DNA of 64,000 nt from Macrosoma leucophasiata (Eukaryota > Arthropoda > Insecta > Lepidoptera > Hedylidae). The notes below the pieces were generated by a model that saw nothing but the letters and a program-made list of their open reading frames with translations, searched no databases and had not been told where the DNA came from. Location: assembly GCA_036365455.1 (NCBI GenBank), contig JAWQUS010000011.1, positions 8,266,001 to 8,330,000 of the forward strand, given 5' to 3'. Made by a program: the position numbers and the translations under genes. How positions within the stretch are numbered: the stretch's first letter is position 1; each line of letters opens with the position of its first letter. Positions 20,335 through 31,201 of this stretch are shown here, piece by piece.

Positions 20335-21055
20335 CCAAGTATAATGAGACTGGGGTAACCGATGCGGATAAACGCGTTTCTCCTTGCGATTTTATCTCAT
20401 TTAGACTGTGTTTGTGAACTATTCGGAGTCGCTGTGAATTAACGATATTGTGCAATGGTGATGTAAATTATTTGTTGGGAGAGTGGCAAACAAGCATACA
20501 ATTTGTTTAAAAAAAGGTTTTATAAGAGAGCAACTCACGTATGAGAACTAGGAAACCACATGGTTTCTCTACTGAAATAACCATTCTAATACTAAAAACA
20601 AAAATACATAATAATAAAATATGTTGAAAACATCTCTGAAATGAAGAGTGTCAATCATTTTCACGCGGAACCAAAACGAAAACAATTTATCAAATTCTTA
20701 AAAAACGTCATTAGAATTAGACACAGGATTAAATGGGAATCAAAAAGCGTAACTAGCGAATGTTGCGTGTTTGTGTATATGAGTGTGTATATGAGTGTGT
20801 ATTTGCGTCTCCCCATTTCTAGGGAGAATACAGTCTTTAATTTACGAAGAATTAGACGATTTTAAAACGTAGCTAGAACATTGTTGTCTCTGTTAGTAGA
20901 ATGTATTACTTGCGCTGCAGTACAATCACGTCTAATGAGAATGAGACTGGAGTAACCGATGCGGATAAACGTATTTCTCCTTGTGATTTTATCTCATTTA
21001 GACTGTGTTAGTGTAGATTTGGAGTCGTTGTTAATTAACGAGGTTGTGTAAACTT
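20335..21055. repeat. Unidentified repeat, copies 2 and 3
   Basis: 20335-20455 and 20903-21055 share gcgctgcagtaca-like starts, taaccgatgcggataaacg, ttgtgattttatctcattta and gactgtgtt. See also 17585. Confidence 0.65.
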
Positions 21056-21189
21056 AAGATTATGTAACTATACTTTTATCATTAAAACTTCAAAAGAAAA
21101 ACTTAACGGCTTATACATTAGGTAATGCGGGCTCCATCCATAAAGCTGGCATTTCTTGGTGGTGATGATTGATATCTTCATAATCATAA

Positions 21190-21795
21190 TTTCAGCTTAA
21201 AGACGTCCACTGCTGGACAAAGGCAGAGGCCTTTCGTTCGTTGGGCTCTCCCAAAGATTTCTATAACGAACCGTCCTGGGTCGCCCGCATCCAGTGCTTG
21301 CCCGTGACCTTGAACTAGTCGTAGGTCCACCTCATGGCGGGCTTGCCTACGCTTCGTCTCACCGTAAGTGGTCGCTATGTGAGAACTCTTTACCCGAACG
21401 GCCGACGGTTCATCGAGCTATGTGTATTGAGCTGTTCGGTGGGCTTTGTCGGTTACTTTGGTTCTCATGTGAATCTCTTCATTTCTGTTTCGATCTCTGT
21501 CTTCCGTATGAACTGCCACAGTGTGTATATAGTATGTGGTCTAACCCGGTTTCGGGAATCTGGAAGTCATCGAGTCTGCGAGATAGACGGTTCGTCGATA
21601 AGTGATTGATTGTGATGTGAGTGATTTACTCTCAAAAACAGCTTATAGACGCGATGGGTCTAAATTTTTAAGAAGGGTATTGTCACCTTTTTTAAGAACA
21701 GTAGGTACCAGCCCAGTTTTCTGCCGCGCCTTTGGTATTTGGTTATTTTGGATTTGATTGAATTGAACATCTTCTATAGAGTTTCAAGAACTTTT
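21190..21795 (-). pseudogene. Decayed RTE copy
   Basis: 21193-21510 matches the 3' end of the 10-13 kb RTE (agacgtccactgctggaca, ttgcctacgcttcgtct). 21530-21790 then matches sequence equivalent to about 11200-11465 of that element (ctgcgagatagacggttcgt, taagaagggtattgtc). About 800 bp between them is missing. The tail side is preceded by an imperfect ATG/ATA run. Frames are broken throughout. Confidence 0.85.
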
Positions 21796-22271
21796 CTAGT
21801 ACAGTTATGATGTTATTTTTCTGTGTTTTGCAGTTCCCATTCGTTTCATTATAATTCTAAACTATGAATTCCTTAACGTTAAACGAATACTCTCATTAAT
21901 TTAGTTACATCCTTATATAGTTACTTTTATGTTCATATCAGAAAGCTAAATAAGGAATCCTTTGAAGTAGAACATGAAAAGACCGAATCTAAAAGAGATA
22001 TGAGAATGTCGTCAAAAGATTTTAACTTGTTACGTACCTCCAAAGTGATCCTAGATTTTAATTTTGTATTAGCAGCAGCATTTAAATAAGTATGTCGGTT
22101 TTGAAGCAATATTTATTTGCGTGAGCTACATGAATGTAGCGGAAATAGATGTTGATTTTCGTGGAGAGATAGTAACGCGATCGTCCTATAGGTAGAGTTC
22201 CATTATTTTATATTTTTTTTAAAGTACATTTTGTGGCATCATGAATAACAACGAACAACATTGATCATTTT
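21796..22271. other. Unrecognised DNA
   Basis: I see no repeat copy or coding signal. Confidence 0.45.
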
Positions 22272-22554
22272 ACTGGTGGTAGAGCTCCAGTGACGGAGCT
22301 CGCGGGCGTAGGCACCACCGCATTACCTAATATACTTGCCGCTAAATGGTAGTGTTAAGCACTATCGTGTTCCGGTCAGGTGGTAATGTACGGCCCTGTA
22401 ATTTCCGGCACAGAAGCGTAACACCTTAGGCCTCAGGAGTGGTAACGCATCTGCATTTTGACCTTGGTCTTTGTGTGGGTGTCTATAGGCTGCAGTCATC
22501 ACTTAACATCAACGTGAACTGCTTGTTTACCACGTCAAATACATAAAAAAAAAA
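22272..22554 (+). mobile_element. SINE-A, full length
   Basis: Starts actggtggtagagctccagt. The 5' hairpin GAGCTCC/GGAGCTC is perfect. The body includes cggtcaggtggtaatgtacg and gcatctgcattttgacc, and the end is acataaaaaaaaaa. One of the best copies to define the family. Confidence 0.9.
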
Positions 22555-23471
22555 TCAAGATAAGCCTTTCTTTCAATACATATTTTATGTATCTGTTTGT
22601 TTTGGATCTATTTTATACTAAAACATTAATTAAATTACAAATATTCATTACAAATTGGTCTACAAAGACACTTTGGCATTGTCAGGTTACAAGCTACTGA
22701 ATGTCATATAATAATGATTACATAACAATTTATAATAATTCAATAGGTATTAATAATCACCAATTTAAAACTCAAATTTAATTGATAAAACATCAAATTA
22801 ATTTCAATTCCTTCATAGAAGGAAAAGAAGAATATATTTGTGTATTTAATATTAATAACTGTTAATTGTCTATTACCGCTTAAACCTAACCTATAGACCA
22901 CCACTTATGTAAATAATGCGATCCCGTAGACCATTGGATATCAAACTTAAGCCTGGCTTAACCCGGCTTATGCAATACGTGGTTTAATTATAACGAACAG
23001 TGTTGAAGTTTTTTTATAAGCGCTGATGAAAGAATGTAAATTGAATTTTCATTTTATTGCGCCTGCATTGTACGACGTACAATATACATTTATGTTACGT
23101 TATTTTATGTAGTTGTTTACCTTTTGTTCACTTTTTCCGTGTATTCACAGCTTAACTAGCTCGTTACTCGACTTCGTGTGTACCTACAATTTAGTGGGGA
23201 TGTTACAAAGTGGATAAATGTGAGTGTTTCGCAGACTCGGTGGTTCCGTAGTTTATTATAAACTTAACTACACGTGTAGTGTAATCCTTGTATACGTAAG
23301 TGTATCAGGAAGGTTTATATTTGCCTGGAAGAGAACGCTTTAAGCGATAAGACCGACTATAGTGCATGCGGTTAATTGTGCTTTGCTTATTTTTGTACCT
23401 AATGTAATAAAGAGTATTTATTATTAAATATTACGTATACATATTACATATGTGGAATTGAGAAACCTCCT
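22555..23471. other. Unrecognised AT-rich DNA
   Basis: Nothing assignable. No long frames. Confidence 0.45.
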
Positions 23472-23561
23472 CTTTTTTTTATGTAAAGAAGGTGGCAAAC
23501 AAGCATGCAGCTCACATTGATCCGTTGTTTGTTTGCCACTATCAGAACATTAAAAAAATGT
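23472..23561. mobile_element. Inverted pair of SINE-A tail fragments
   Basis: 23472-23520 is a minus-strand tail piece (tttatgtaaagaaggtggca). 23527-23561 is the same tail in plus orientation (gtttgtttgccact, then poly-A). Together they form a short fold-back. Confidence 0.65.
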
Positions 23562-23801
23562 AAATTCGTTCCTCACAAAAAGCATACCTATATTCGAAAG
23601 GTTCAAAGTTGATTGCCACTTCAGCAGCAAATAAGGGAATTTTGCCTGACTCTATCGTTTTCTTTTATATTTTCCCCCTCTTCTTGTTTATCTTTCTCCT
23701 ACATTTCGCTGTTCATCCGGTTGATGTAACTCTTTAGAATACCTTTAGTCATATTTATGTGCCTTTAATAATTATGTGTTACCTTTTTCTTATTCCTTAA
23801 T

Positions 23802-23880
23802 AGCAACCCGCCCCGGGTTCGCTCGGGTAGAATTTTAATGTCATTTCCGTACATAAATTCCTAACGATTAATTTATTTGA
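23802..23880 (-). mobile_element. Hel 3'-end fragment
   Basis: Reads in reverse from agcaacccgccccgggttcg. Only the 3' terminus is recognisable. Confidence 0.5.
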
Positions 23881-23944
23881 AGCGATAATATAATTGCAGT
23901 GTGCATGCTGTTATGTCAAGCGCCATAAGGTTCACATTAGAAAA

Positions 23945-24240
23945 GAGTCTAGCCAACTCCGCAAGAGATATTATAGTGCACAAGTGTATGCAATCAGGTG
24001 CACTATCTATACCATCACTGTCATAGTCTGGTGGGAGGGCAATATGACACGACTGGAGAGAGATCGGGGGCAGAATCAACGGTTTTGCTTGTTCTTCAAG
24101 GCACGAGTATCAGACTCCGGGCTACTGCTTCAAATTCCCTTACAGAAAACCCAAAAACAGTTTTTTTCAGACTTGGGGATCGAACCCGGGACCTTGCTTC
24201 AGTGTCGCGATTGCGACCACTGAACCAACGAGACAGTAAT
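23945..24240 (-). mobile_element. SINE-S (tRNA-headed)
   Basis: The minus strand opens with tctcgttggttcagtggtcg (A-box-like) and ggtcccgggttcgatcccc (B box), then a body of about 200 bp. Single copy in this window. The overlapping open frames (23894-24306) arise from the repeat. Confidence 0.7.
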
Positions 24241-24967
24241 GGACAGTACACGAACAGTGACAAGTATTTTAATTTTAATAACGACAGTATCGAACAAAAC
24301 TACTAAAACTATTTATGTATTTATAAACTATTTTAAAACTGAATTTTGCCGCGGGTTTTTCCTTTAAAATCCTCACGGAACTCAAACACATTCAGAAACG
24401 CCGTTTCGTAGGTATATTGGAATGACGCGACATAACCTTTTCGCCGCAACGGCCAAAAAAGTAATATAAGCCGGGCGCATACCGCTCGGGTTAACTTAAC
24501 AGCGCGTTGGCTTAAAACCAACTTACATTACAAACATTGCAAGTGTCTCGTGTAGACCGTACTTTAAAATAAGTTAATATTCATACATACGTCATTTAAG
24601 CGCTACGGGCTACGGGCTACGGGTGTCGCATGAAGTAAGAGGTAAGATCGGCAAATAAAAGAAGAAATATGGACGGCTATGCTTTTACATTATTATCATT
24701 TTTATAATGCATGTTTTGCTGACTAACTTTGAATTTTATTCTTTACCTGACTGGCTTTGTTCGCGCTGCCTTTGACTTGGGACAAAAATAAGGGAAAAGA
24801 TTCATCTTTGTACGAGTAACAACGTAGTGTAAATGAATATCTGTCTTTTCAATCAATTACTCTTGGATTATGTTTGTGTTGTTAGAAGTGTAAAGTTGAG
24901 ATAACTGGCATTTACTTCAGGTATTTACAAATACAAATATTACCTATGTTTTAAATAATATATTTAT
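24241..24967. other. Unrecognised DNA
   Basis: No repeat family found. The frame at 24333-24521 has no recognisable domain. Confidence 0.4.
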
Positions 24968-25318
24968 TTAGTTAAGAAAATTCGAGATACTGTAGCGCCG
25001 TATAACTGTGGGCGTCGTCACCTTGGTGGGGACGCCCGCCACCATTTGTTGTTGCAGCCGAGTGCCGAAAAAGCCCAATACCAATACCCAAACCAATACC
25101 CAACCATCGGGAATAGAGGAGACGATGAGAGTACAGCAGGACCTGGATGCCAATATCATGGTGACATGAGTCCGTGGTGCCCACTTCCTCCACCACAGCC
25201 CCCAGGGGGGTGCCAAACGCCGTCCTGCAGCCGCAGGGCAGAAGAAGCTGCAGCAGAGGGGGGTGCCCCGGTGCTGCATCCGCGTCGCGCGAATTGTGCG
25301 CGCGAAGACCAGCGATGA
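24968..25318 (-). other. GC-rich block, probable repeat
   Basis: Sharply higher GC than its surroundings. Two overlapping minus-strand frames (103 and 74 codons) span it, rich in Trp, Gly, Ser and Cys. A plus-strand frame is open as well, which is typical of GC-rich non-coding DNA. Contains accaatacccaa-type short repeats. It could be a piece of a LINE ORF1 or UTR. I do not recognise it. Confidence 0.4.
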
Positions 25319-25461
25319 GATATTGTAATTTCCATCTGCTGTATTTTAATTTACTTAATGTAGTGTCCTCGTCTTGTCCATCATGTGTAACAAAATATCT
25401 ACATAAAAACCAACGCTCTCAATGTAAGTAGTTGCGTTGCCGTCCTAGATGCTTAAGTTCT

Positions 25462-25596
25462 TTTGCCTCTGTGTCAGAAATTATAGGGTGATCTAACTCG
25501 ATCACTTTCATTTCTCAATGTTCGGCCTTGTAATTTCCGGCACAGAGGAATAATATAATACCTTAGGCATCAGTAGTAGCAACACTATAATATAAC
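25462..25596. mobile_element. Inverted degenerate SINE-A pieces
   Basis: 'tgcctctgtgtcagaaatta' (minus orientation) is followed by 'ttgtaatttccggcacagag' and 'accttaggcatcag' (plus orientation), both from the same SINE-A segment. Confidence 0.55.
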
Positions 25597-25607
25597 CATA
25601 TAATAAT

Positions 25608-25812
25608 ACTAGCGGCCCGTACCGGCTTCGCACGGTTGAAATTTAGGTACTTACATAATATAATATTACGACTATCAATTGAGATTTAAACTATCCTATC
25701 TCTCAAGTTGGATCGAACTGCACATGGTGTGCGAATTTTATTATAATCGGTTAAGTGGTTTAGGAGTCCATTGAGGACAAACATTGTGACACGAGATTTA
25801 TATATATTAAGA
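25608..25812 (-). mobile_element. Helitron-like element (Hel)
   Basis: In reverse: AAT-rich 5' end (tcttaatatatataaatctc on the minus strand), 'tcaatggactcctaaacca', and the GC-rich 3' end GCCGGTACGGGCCGCTAGT. This is the standard Lep-type Helitron terminus inserted between A and T. Confidence 0.75.
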
Positions 25813-25917
25813 TATAACCTTATCTTATGTCATTTATTATTCAATGAAAAAAAAACTAAAGAAAATCAATATCGTGTGTTTTGTGTAATTTATAAATCTT
25901 GCGTTTTTTTACGGACA

Positions 25918-26087
25918 CTTTTTTATGTTATGGAAGTGGCAAACAAGCATGCAGTTCACATTGATGTTAAGTGATGACTGCAGCCTATAGACACCCACAC
26001 AAAGACCAAGGTCAAAATGCAGATGCGTTACCACTCCTGAGCACTAAAGTGATATGCCTCTGTGCCGGAAATTACAGGGCCGTACAC
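25918..26087 (-). mobile_element. SINE-A, 5' truncated
   Basis: Tail through ttacagggccgtacact. The upstream (hairpin) third is absent. Confidence 0.8.
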
Positions 26088-26440
26088 TCTCTAACAAATA
26101 ATGCATAATATAAATAATATACTAATGTTGTAAGTTCCAGTAATTTGTTATCGTTAGTATATAGAGCATTCAATATACACTCATAAAAAATTTTTCTCAA
26201 GTTTTCGTCGACCAACATTGTTCGAAAAGACGAAATCGTATAAGTTCCCGTCTTCTCTTGCGAAAAGTTATTAGTTTGTCCGCAAAATGTACAATATTTT
26301 CAAAGTATCTTGGTCAGTTAAATTAGGCCATTGGTAATATGCTTGATGACCGGAGCTCGATAGGGATCGGGGGAATCCAATAAGTACTTGGGTTTTTGGA
26401 TGAGGAATACTCTGAGGCACCTTCGAAGTATGAACGGGGT
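26088..26440. other. Unrecognised AT-rich DNA
   Basis: Nothing assignable. Confidence 0.4.
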
Positions 26441-26720
26441 TTTATATTTTTTATATGTAACCAAGATGGCAAATAAGCAATGCAGTTCATAAGGATTTTA
26501 AGTGATGACCGAAGCCTATAGACATCTACGAAAAACCAGAAATTAAAATGCAGATGCGTTGCCACCACCCATCCTGTCTCTGTGATATTTATTACGGAGC
26601 CATACATTACCATTTTACTGGAACACGATAGTGCTGAACACTAGCATTTGGCGGCAAATAGGTTAGGTAAAACGGTGGTGCCTACGCCTAGGAACTCCCA
26701 TACTGAAACTCTACTATAAG
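26441..26720 (-). mobile_element. SINE-A, older subfamily
   Basis: Same order of blocks as SINE-A but with subfamily differences (gtgatatttattacggagcc, gcggcaaataggttagg). Similar variants lie at 32330, 48842, 55188 and 61206. Confidence 0.75.
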
Positions 26721-26732
26721 TAAACTATAAAA

Positions 26733-27085
26733 GCGCGCATGGCCCCGTGGCTGGTGTAGATCGTAAGCGATCTACTCGTTTAAGCGATACGGGCGCAGTA
26801 GGGTGTGTGATGGGAGACCGCTAGTGGTAAAATTAAAAATGCGCGTTTCCGTGCTTCGGAGGTCACGTTAAGCCGTCAGTCCCGGTTGCTATCGATAGAT
26901 AGCAGTCGTTAAACCTTATCGCAGGCCTTATGGGCGGTTTGAAAACATCCGACAGCGAGTTGGCCACTAACTCTTATCTCTACCAACCCGCATTGGAGCA
27001 GCTTGGTCCAGGCCTCTTCACAAGAAGGAGAGAGACTCGCGCCCAGCAGTGGGACGTATCAAGGGTTGCCATTATTATTTATTAC
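26733..27085 (+). mobile_element. SINE-C, near full length, RTE-like tail
   Basis: Starts gcgcgcatggccccgtggct, contains ggttgctatcgatagatagc, and ends cgcccagcagtgggacgt, gggttgccattattattta. The terminal block resembles the RTE 3' end (tccagcagtggacgt...ggctg) and, like it, ends in a trinucleotide tail. Partial inverse copy at 29204-29448. Confidence 0.75.
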
Positions 27086-27599
27086 TAGCTGACCCGGCGA
27101 ACTTCGAACCGCCTTAGCGTAGCAATGATGCACTACTTTATTTTGTACAGCTGACCAATCTTAGGTATGAGTACCTATTCAATTTGAACTGGAAGCTATA
27201 ATATCCTCCATATAAAAATGAATCCATAATTCCCTGGTCACGCTATACCTCGTTACGCGCGTTTTTGCAAATATGCAAAATTAAATGTATATTTTTCAAT
27301 AATTCTCAGAGATTTTCATAATATTTTTTTCCGTAAGAACCTTCTCCTAATAATAAAAAATACAACAAAAAAGAATTAGTGAAATCGGTCCAGCCATTCA
27401 CGCGTGATGCAGTGACCAAGGAAAACGGGTTGCATTTATATATATATATAGATATTTCTGAGAGATTTTCTTAATATTTTTTTCCGTAAGAACCTTCTCC
27501 TAATAATAAAAAATACAACAAAAAAAGAATTAGTGAAATCGGTCCAGCCGTTCACGCGTGATGCCGTGACCAAGGAAAACGGGTTGCATTTTTACATAT
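27085..27599 (-). mobile_element. Hel element with internal tandem copy
   Basis: The 3' end in reverse is ctagctgacccggcgaactt. The 5' part is present twice: 27304-27453 and 27455-27599 both contain cgtaagaaccttctcctaat, aatcggtccagcc and aaggaaaacgggttgcattt. The second unit runs into the mariner. Confidence 0.75.
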
Positions 27600-28843
27600 A
27601 TGGGGAAAAAGTTTCTTCGCATTTTTTAAGATAATTCAAAACATTTTGTAATATAGTTTATTTAAATTTAACTAAAGTATGTATGTACCATTTTGTTCGA
27701 TAATCTTTTGCCATCTTGTAAGTAGGGACATGATCTCATTGCTATAAAAATTTTGAGACTTCTCATCAAAATACCGCGACAAGTGGATTTGGCAGTCCTC
27801 TCGTGATGTTAACCTAACATTGCATAAAGAATTCTGAAGAGACCGAAACAGGTGGAAATCTGAAGGTGCAAGGTCAGGACTATACGGCGGATGCATTAAC
27901 ACCTCCCAGCCAAACTCTCTTAATTTTTGCTGAGAGGCTATAGATGTGTGAGGTCTAGCGTTATCATGATGAAACACCACACCCCTTCTGTTGATTCTCA
28001 ACTTCTTGCTTTAATCTCATCAGTTGTTCGCAGTAGAGTTCAGAATCGATAGTCCTGCCTGGTGGTAATAGCTCATAATGAATAATGCCCTTCCAATCCC
28101 ACCACACACGATGTTGTTCACCTTATTGCGAGTTAACCCGGGTTTCGCCACAGTCTGTGAAGCCTGACCGGCCTTTGACCACGACCTTTTTCGCACGTTC
28201 TTGTCGTACGTGATCCGTTTTTCATCACCAGTTATCAGCTTCTTCAAAAATGATTCGGTTTCATTACGTCGTAATAAAGAATCACAAATGAGTACACGGT
28301 TCATTAGGTTTCTTTCAGTGAGCTCGTGAGGTACCCAAATATCTAGCATTTTTTTGTACCCAGCTTTTTTCAAATGCGCCAAAACTGTTTTGTGATCAAT
28401 TCTCAGTTCTTCAGCTACGTCGTTACTACTGATATGTCGATCTTGCTCCACTTTTTCAAAAATGGCATCCATTTTATCCGTAATAGGGCGACCAGAGCGA
28501 GGTGCATCTTTGACATCAAAATTTCCGGATTGAAAACGCTTAAACCAAATTTGTGCTACTTTCACAGACACAGCACTAGGTCCATAAATATCGCAAATTT
28601 TTTTCGCGGCTTGCGTTGCATTTTTACCTTTATTGTAGTACAATTTTAGCAGCAATATCGAATTTCTTCATTAGATTCACTCATCTTGACAGTACGAAAA
28701 ACAAATGAAAATCACACATTTGCCTAATTTGAATTTGGAATTATGTTCTTTATAATTTTAACTTTTAATGATACCAAAGCCAGCAAAGAGATTTTATTAC
28801 AAGTTCATACATACTTTAATGCGAAAAGACTTTTTCCCCAACC
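27600..28843 (-). mobile_element. mariner, near full length
   Basis: About 1.24 kb. The right end in reverse is GGTTGGGGAAAAAGTCTTTT flanked by TA. The left end is worn (atggggaaaaagtttcttcg). It contains a nearly complete transposase reading frame, broken by frameshifts. Two shorter relatives lie at 8087 and 62120. Confidence 0.9.
27672..28684 (-). pseudogene. mariner transposase, frameshifted
   Basis: Reading begins at the ATG at 28684 (MSESNEEIRY), shifts frame near 28660, and then gives KGKNATQAAKKICDIYG, RSGRPITDK and a helix-turn-helix region ending in TVLAHLKKAGYKKML. Next come WVPHEL and the first catalytic Asp in ITGDEKRITYD. A second shift near 28110 interrupts the expected WWDWKG block, and a third near 28005 precedes RINRRGVVFHHDNARPH (second Asp) and YSPDLAPSD (third Asp, DD34D spacing). 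The C-terminus ends EQNGTYIL. The family's role is cut-and-paste transposition at TA sites. With three shifts this copy is dead, but all three catalytic Asp codons survive. Confidence 0.9.
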
Positions 28844-28845
28844 TA

Positions 28846-29203
28846 TCAGATAATATTATACGTACAATTAACTCAACACTTTCAGACAATCGGCTGTGAT
28901 AGACAGACAGAGAGACGCTTGTTTTTTTTCCGTTTCAGACTTATACTAACATGTAACTTGACTAACGTTTAGGTATTCATTATCATTTCTGCCTATCTCA
29001 TGGGAAGGTAAAGGCGTGCATGACCAATAAGATGGAAGACCTCGCCGGGCGCAGTGCTACTTATGTCCCATCTGAGAGAGCTGTGGTTGGACGTAGTTTA
29101 AGGTATAAGTTAACTTACCTATTGAAAGTAATTTATTACCCGAAGGAATAGCCTCTTTGACTATATTGGAACTAGCCACACGCCCTGGTTTTTCCTAAAT
29201 AAT
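28846..29203. other. Unrecognised DNA
   Basis: A gacagacagagagac stretch near 28900 is common in decayed Hel-type repeats. Otherwise nothing assignable. Confidence 0.4.
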
Positions 29204-29448
29204 ATATAATAATAATAATGGCAACCCATTATACGTCCCACTGCTGGGCACGAGTCTCTCCCCTTTTTGGGGGGAGGCCTGGAGCTTACTCCACCACGCT
29301 GCTCCAATGCGGATTGGTGGAGGTGGGTGGGTTAGTGGCCAACCCGCTGTCGGATGTTTTCAAACCGCCTATAAGGCCTCCGACAAGGTTTAACGACTGC
29401 TATCTATCGATAGCAACCGGGACCGAAGGCTTGACGTGCCCTCCGAAG
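29204..29448 (-). mobile_element. SINE-C, 5' truncated
   Basis: On the minus strand it ends cgtgcccagcagtgggacgt, aatgggttgcc and an (ATT)n tail (29201-29220 in reverse). Contains gctatcgatagatagcagtc. Directly abuts a SINE-A tail. Confidence 0.75.
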
Positions 29449-29449
29449 A

Positions 29450-29653
29450 ATATGTAATGAAAGTGGCAAGCAAGCATCCAGTTCACATTGATGTTAAGTG
29501 ACGACTACAGCCTATAAACACCAAAACCAGAGGTCAAAATGCAGATACCACCATACCACATAGTCCTGAACACTACCATTTAGCGGCAAGTATATTAGGT
29601 AATGCGGTAGTGCCTACGCCCGCGAGCTTCGTCACTGGAGCTCTACCACCAGT
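29450..29653 (-). mobile_element. SINE-A with internal deletion
   Basis: Both ends are present (atgtaatgaaagtggcaag; gagctctaccaccagt). About 80 bp of the centre, including the ccggaaattacagg block, is missing. Confidence 0.8.
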
Positions 29654-29861
29654 GGAAATATTCAGTTAAAATTTAATCTCTTCTGTTTACAGTCTTTGTT
29701 TAAGCCCGCACAAAATTAGAGATAGGACATGACCGACACAACCGTAAGATTTATTTCAATAAAACAGGTAAGCAATTACTTTCAGTATGACAGTAACGGT
29801 AAGTCATCAATCTTTAGCATTTGTAAACTTTACCAATAATGTTACCAAGGTTGTTTAGAGA

Positions 29862-30149
29862 TTTTTTTTTTTATGTAATCGAAGTGGCAAACAAGCATGC
29901 AGTTCACATTGATGTTAAGTGATGACTGTAGCCTATAGACACCCACACAAAGACCACGGTCAAAATGCAGATGCGTTATTACTTCTGAGGTCTAAGGTGT
30001 TATGCCTCTGTGCCGGAAATTACGGGGCCGTACATTACCACCTGACCGGAACACGATAGTGCTGAACACTACCATTTAGCGGCAAGTATATTAGGTAATG
30101 CGGTGGTGCCTACGCCCGCGAGCTCCGTCACTGGAGCTCTACCACCAGT
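29862..30149 (-). mobile_element. SINE-A, full length
   Basis: 288 bp from the T-run to accaccagt with all blocks and the end hairpin. Good family reference with 22272-22554 (opposite strand). Confidence 0.9.
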
Positions 30150-30203
30150 AAAGATTACAGTAATTGTTTTCGTAAAATAACAGTGACATTGGCTTCAGTA
30201 GTA

Positions 30204-30976
30204 TTTTTTATTATGTAATGAAAGTTGCAAACAAGCATGCAGTTCACATTGATGTTAAGTGATGACTACAACCTATAGACACTTACACAAAGACCAGAGG
30301 TCAAAATGCAGATGCGTTATTACTTCTGAGGTCTAAGGTGTTATGCCTCAGTGCCGGAAATTACGGGGCCGTACACTACCACTTAACCGGAACACGATAG
30401 TGCTGAACATTACCATTTAGCGGCAAGTATATTAGGTAGGCATACAGGAAAGAGCATGAAATTAAGTTAAACGCGGTCGAGATGAGATCTTTGCGCAAGA
30501 TCTGCGATGCATAACTCACCGATCGCGTTCGTAATGAAGATGTAAGAAAGAGGCTTTGTGTGAATGATAGTATCGGTGTAAAAATGAAAAAAGGCATTCA
30601 CCGATGGTTCGGGCATATAGAAAGAATGTCGGATTAGCGAATGACTAAACAGATATACAATGCGAATGTGGATGGTTGCAGAGGCCCAGGAAGACCAAGA
30701 CTGACCTACCAAGACCAAGTAGGTCGAGTTCGGTCTGATGGTGGGATCAAAAGTCTTAGGAATCGGCGTGCATGTATGAAGAGAATGATGAAGGTAGACG
30801 AGGCACGAGAGGTATGTCAGGACCGGGATATCTGGCGGTCTACACTCTCTGCTTACCCCTGTGTTAGTGTTAGTGACCTGGCGTGAAGATACATAAATAC
30901 ATATATATATATTATATTAGGTAATGCGGTGGAGCCTTCGCCCGCGAGCTTCGTCACTGTAGCTCTACCACCAGTA
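30204..30976 (-). mobile_element. SINE-A split by LINE-E
   Basis: 30204-30438 and 30924-30976 are the two parts of one SINE-A. The sequence TATATTAGGTA is present on both sides (30428-30438, 30913-30923), as expected for a target duplication. Confidence 0.85.
30439..30912 (+). mobile_element. LINE-E 3' fragment
   Basis: 474 bp flanked by an 11-bp duplication. It encodes a broken C-terminal LINE region: NAVEMRSLRKIC, DRVRNEDVRKRL, IHRWFGHIERM, GCRGPGRPRLTY, RDIWRSTL. This is the familiar post-RT tail of RTE-like or related non-LTR elements. Two in-frame stops are visible (in the first block and before RMTKQ). It ends in an acataaatacatatat tail. Confidence 0.85.
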
Positions 30977-31001
30977 ACTACGAAATGCGCTGCAGTAGCG
31001 T

Positions 31002-31201
31002 TATTGACGTGACAACGTCTTAAATTAGGTTGCGGCTCGGAGTCACTCATGAAAAAGTGTAACGCCCGGTAACGTAACGATGAGTCACCGAACGAGGGAG
31101 AGGCCTGCCGGACCGGCGAATGTCTTTCAACCGAGAAAAAGACGTTGTCACGTAAAATCTTCGCCCGTAAAACCGACTTTACAGGCAACCAGTTTTTTTT
31201 T
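31002..31201 (+). repeat. rep-H, full copy
   Basis: Starts ttgacgtgacaacgtcttaa, includes gttgcggctcggagtcactc and ccggaccggcgaatg, has the inverse of its first motif inside (agacgttgtcacgt), and ends ggcaaccagttttttttt. Antisense frames in each copy give the same short peptide (NWLPVKSVLRAKIL), a repeat artefact rather than a gene. Confidence 0.8.
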
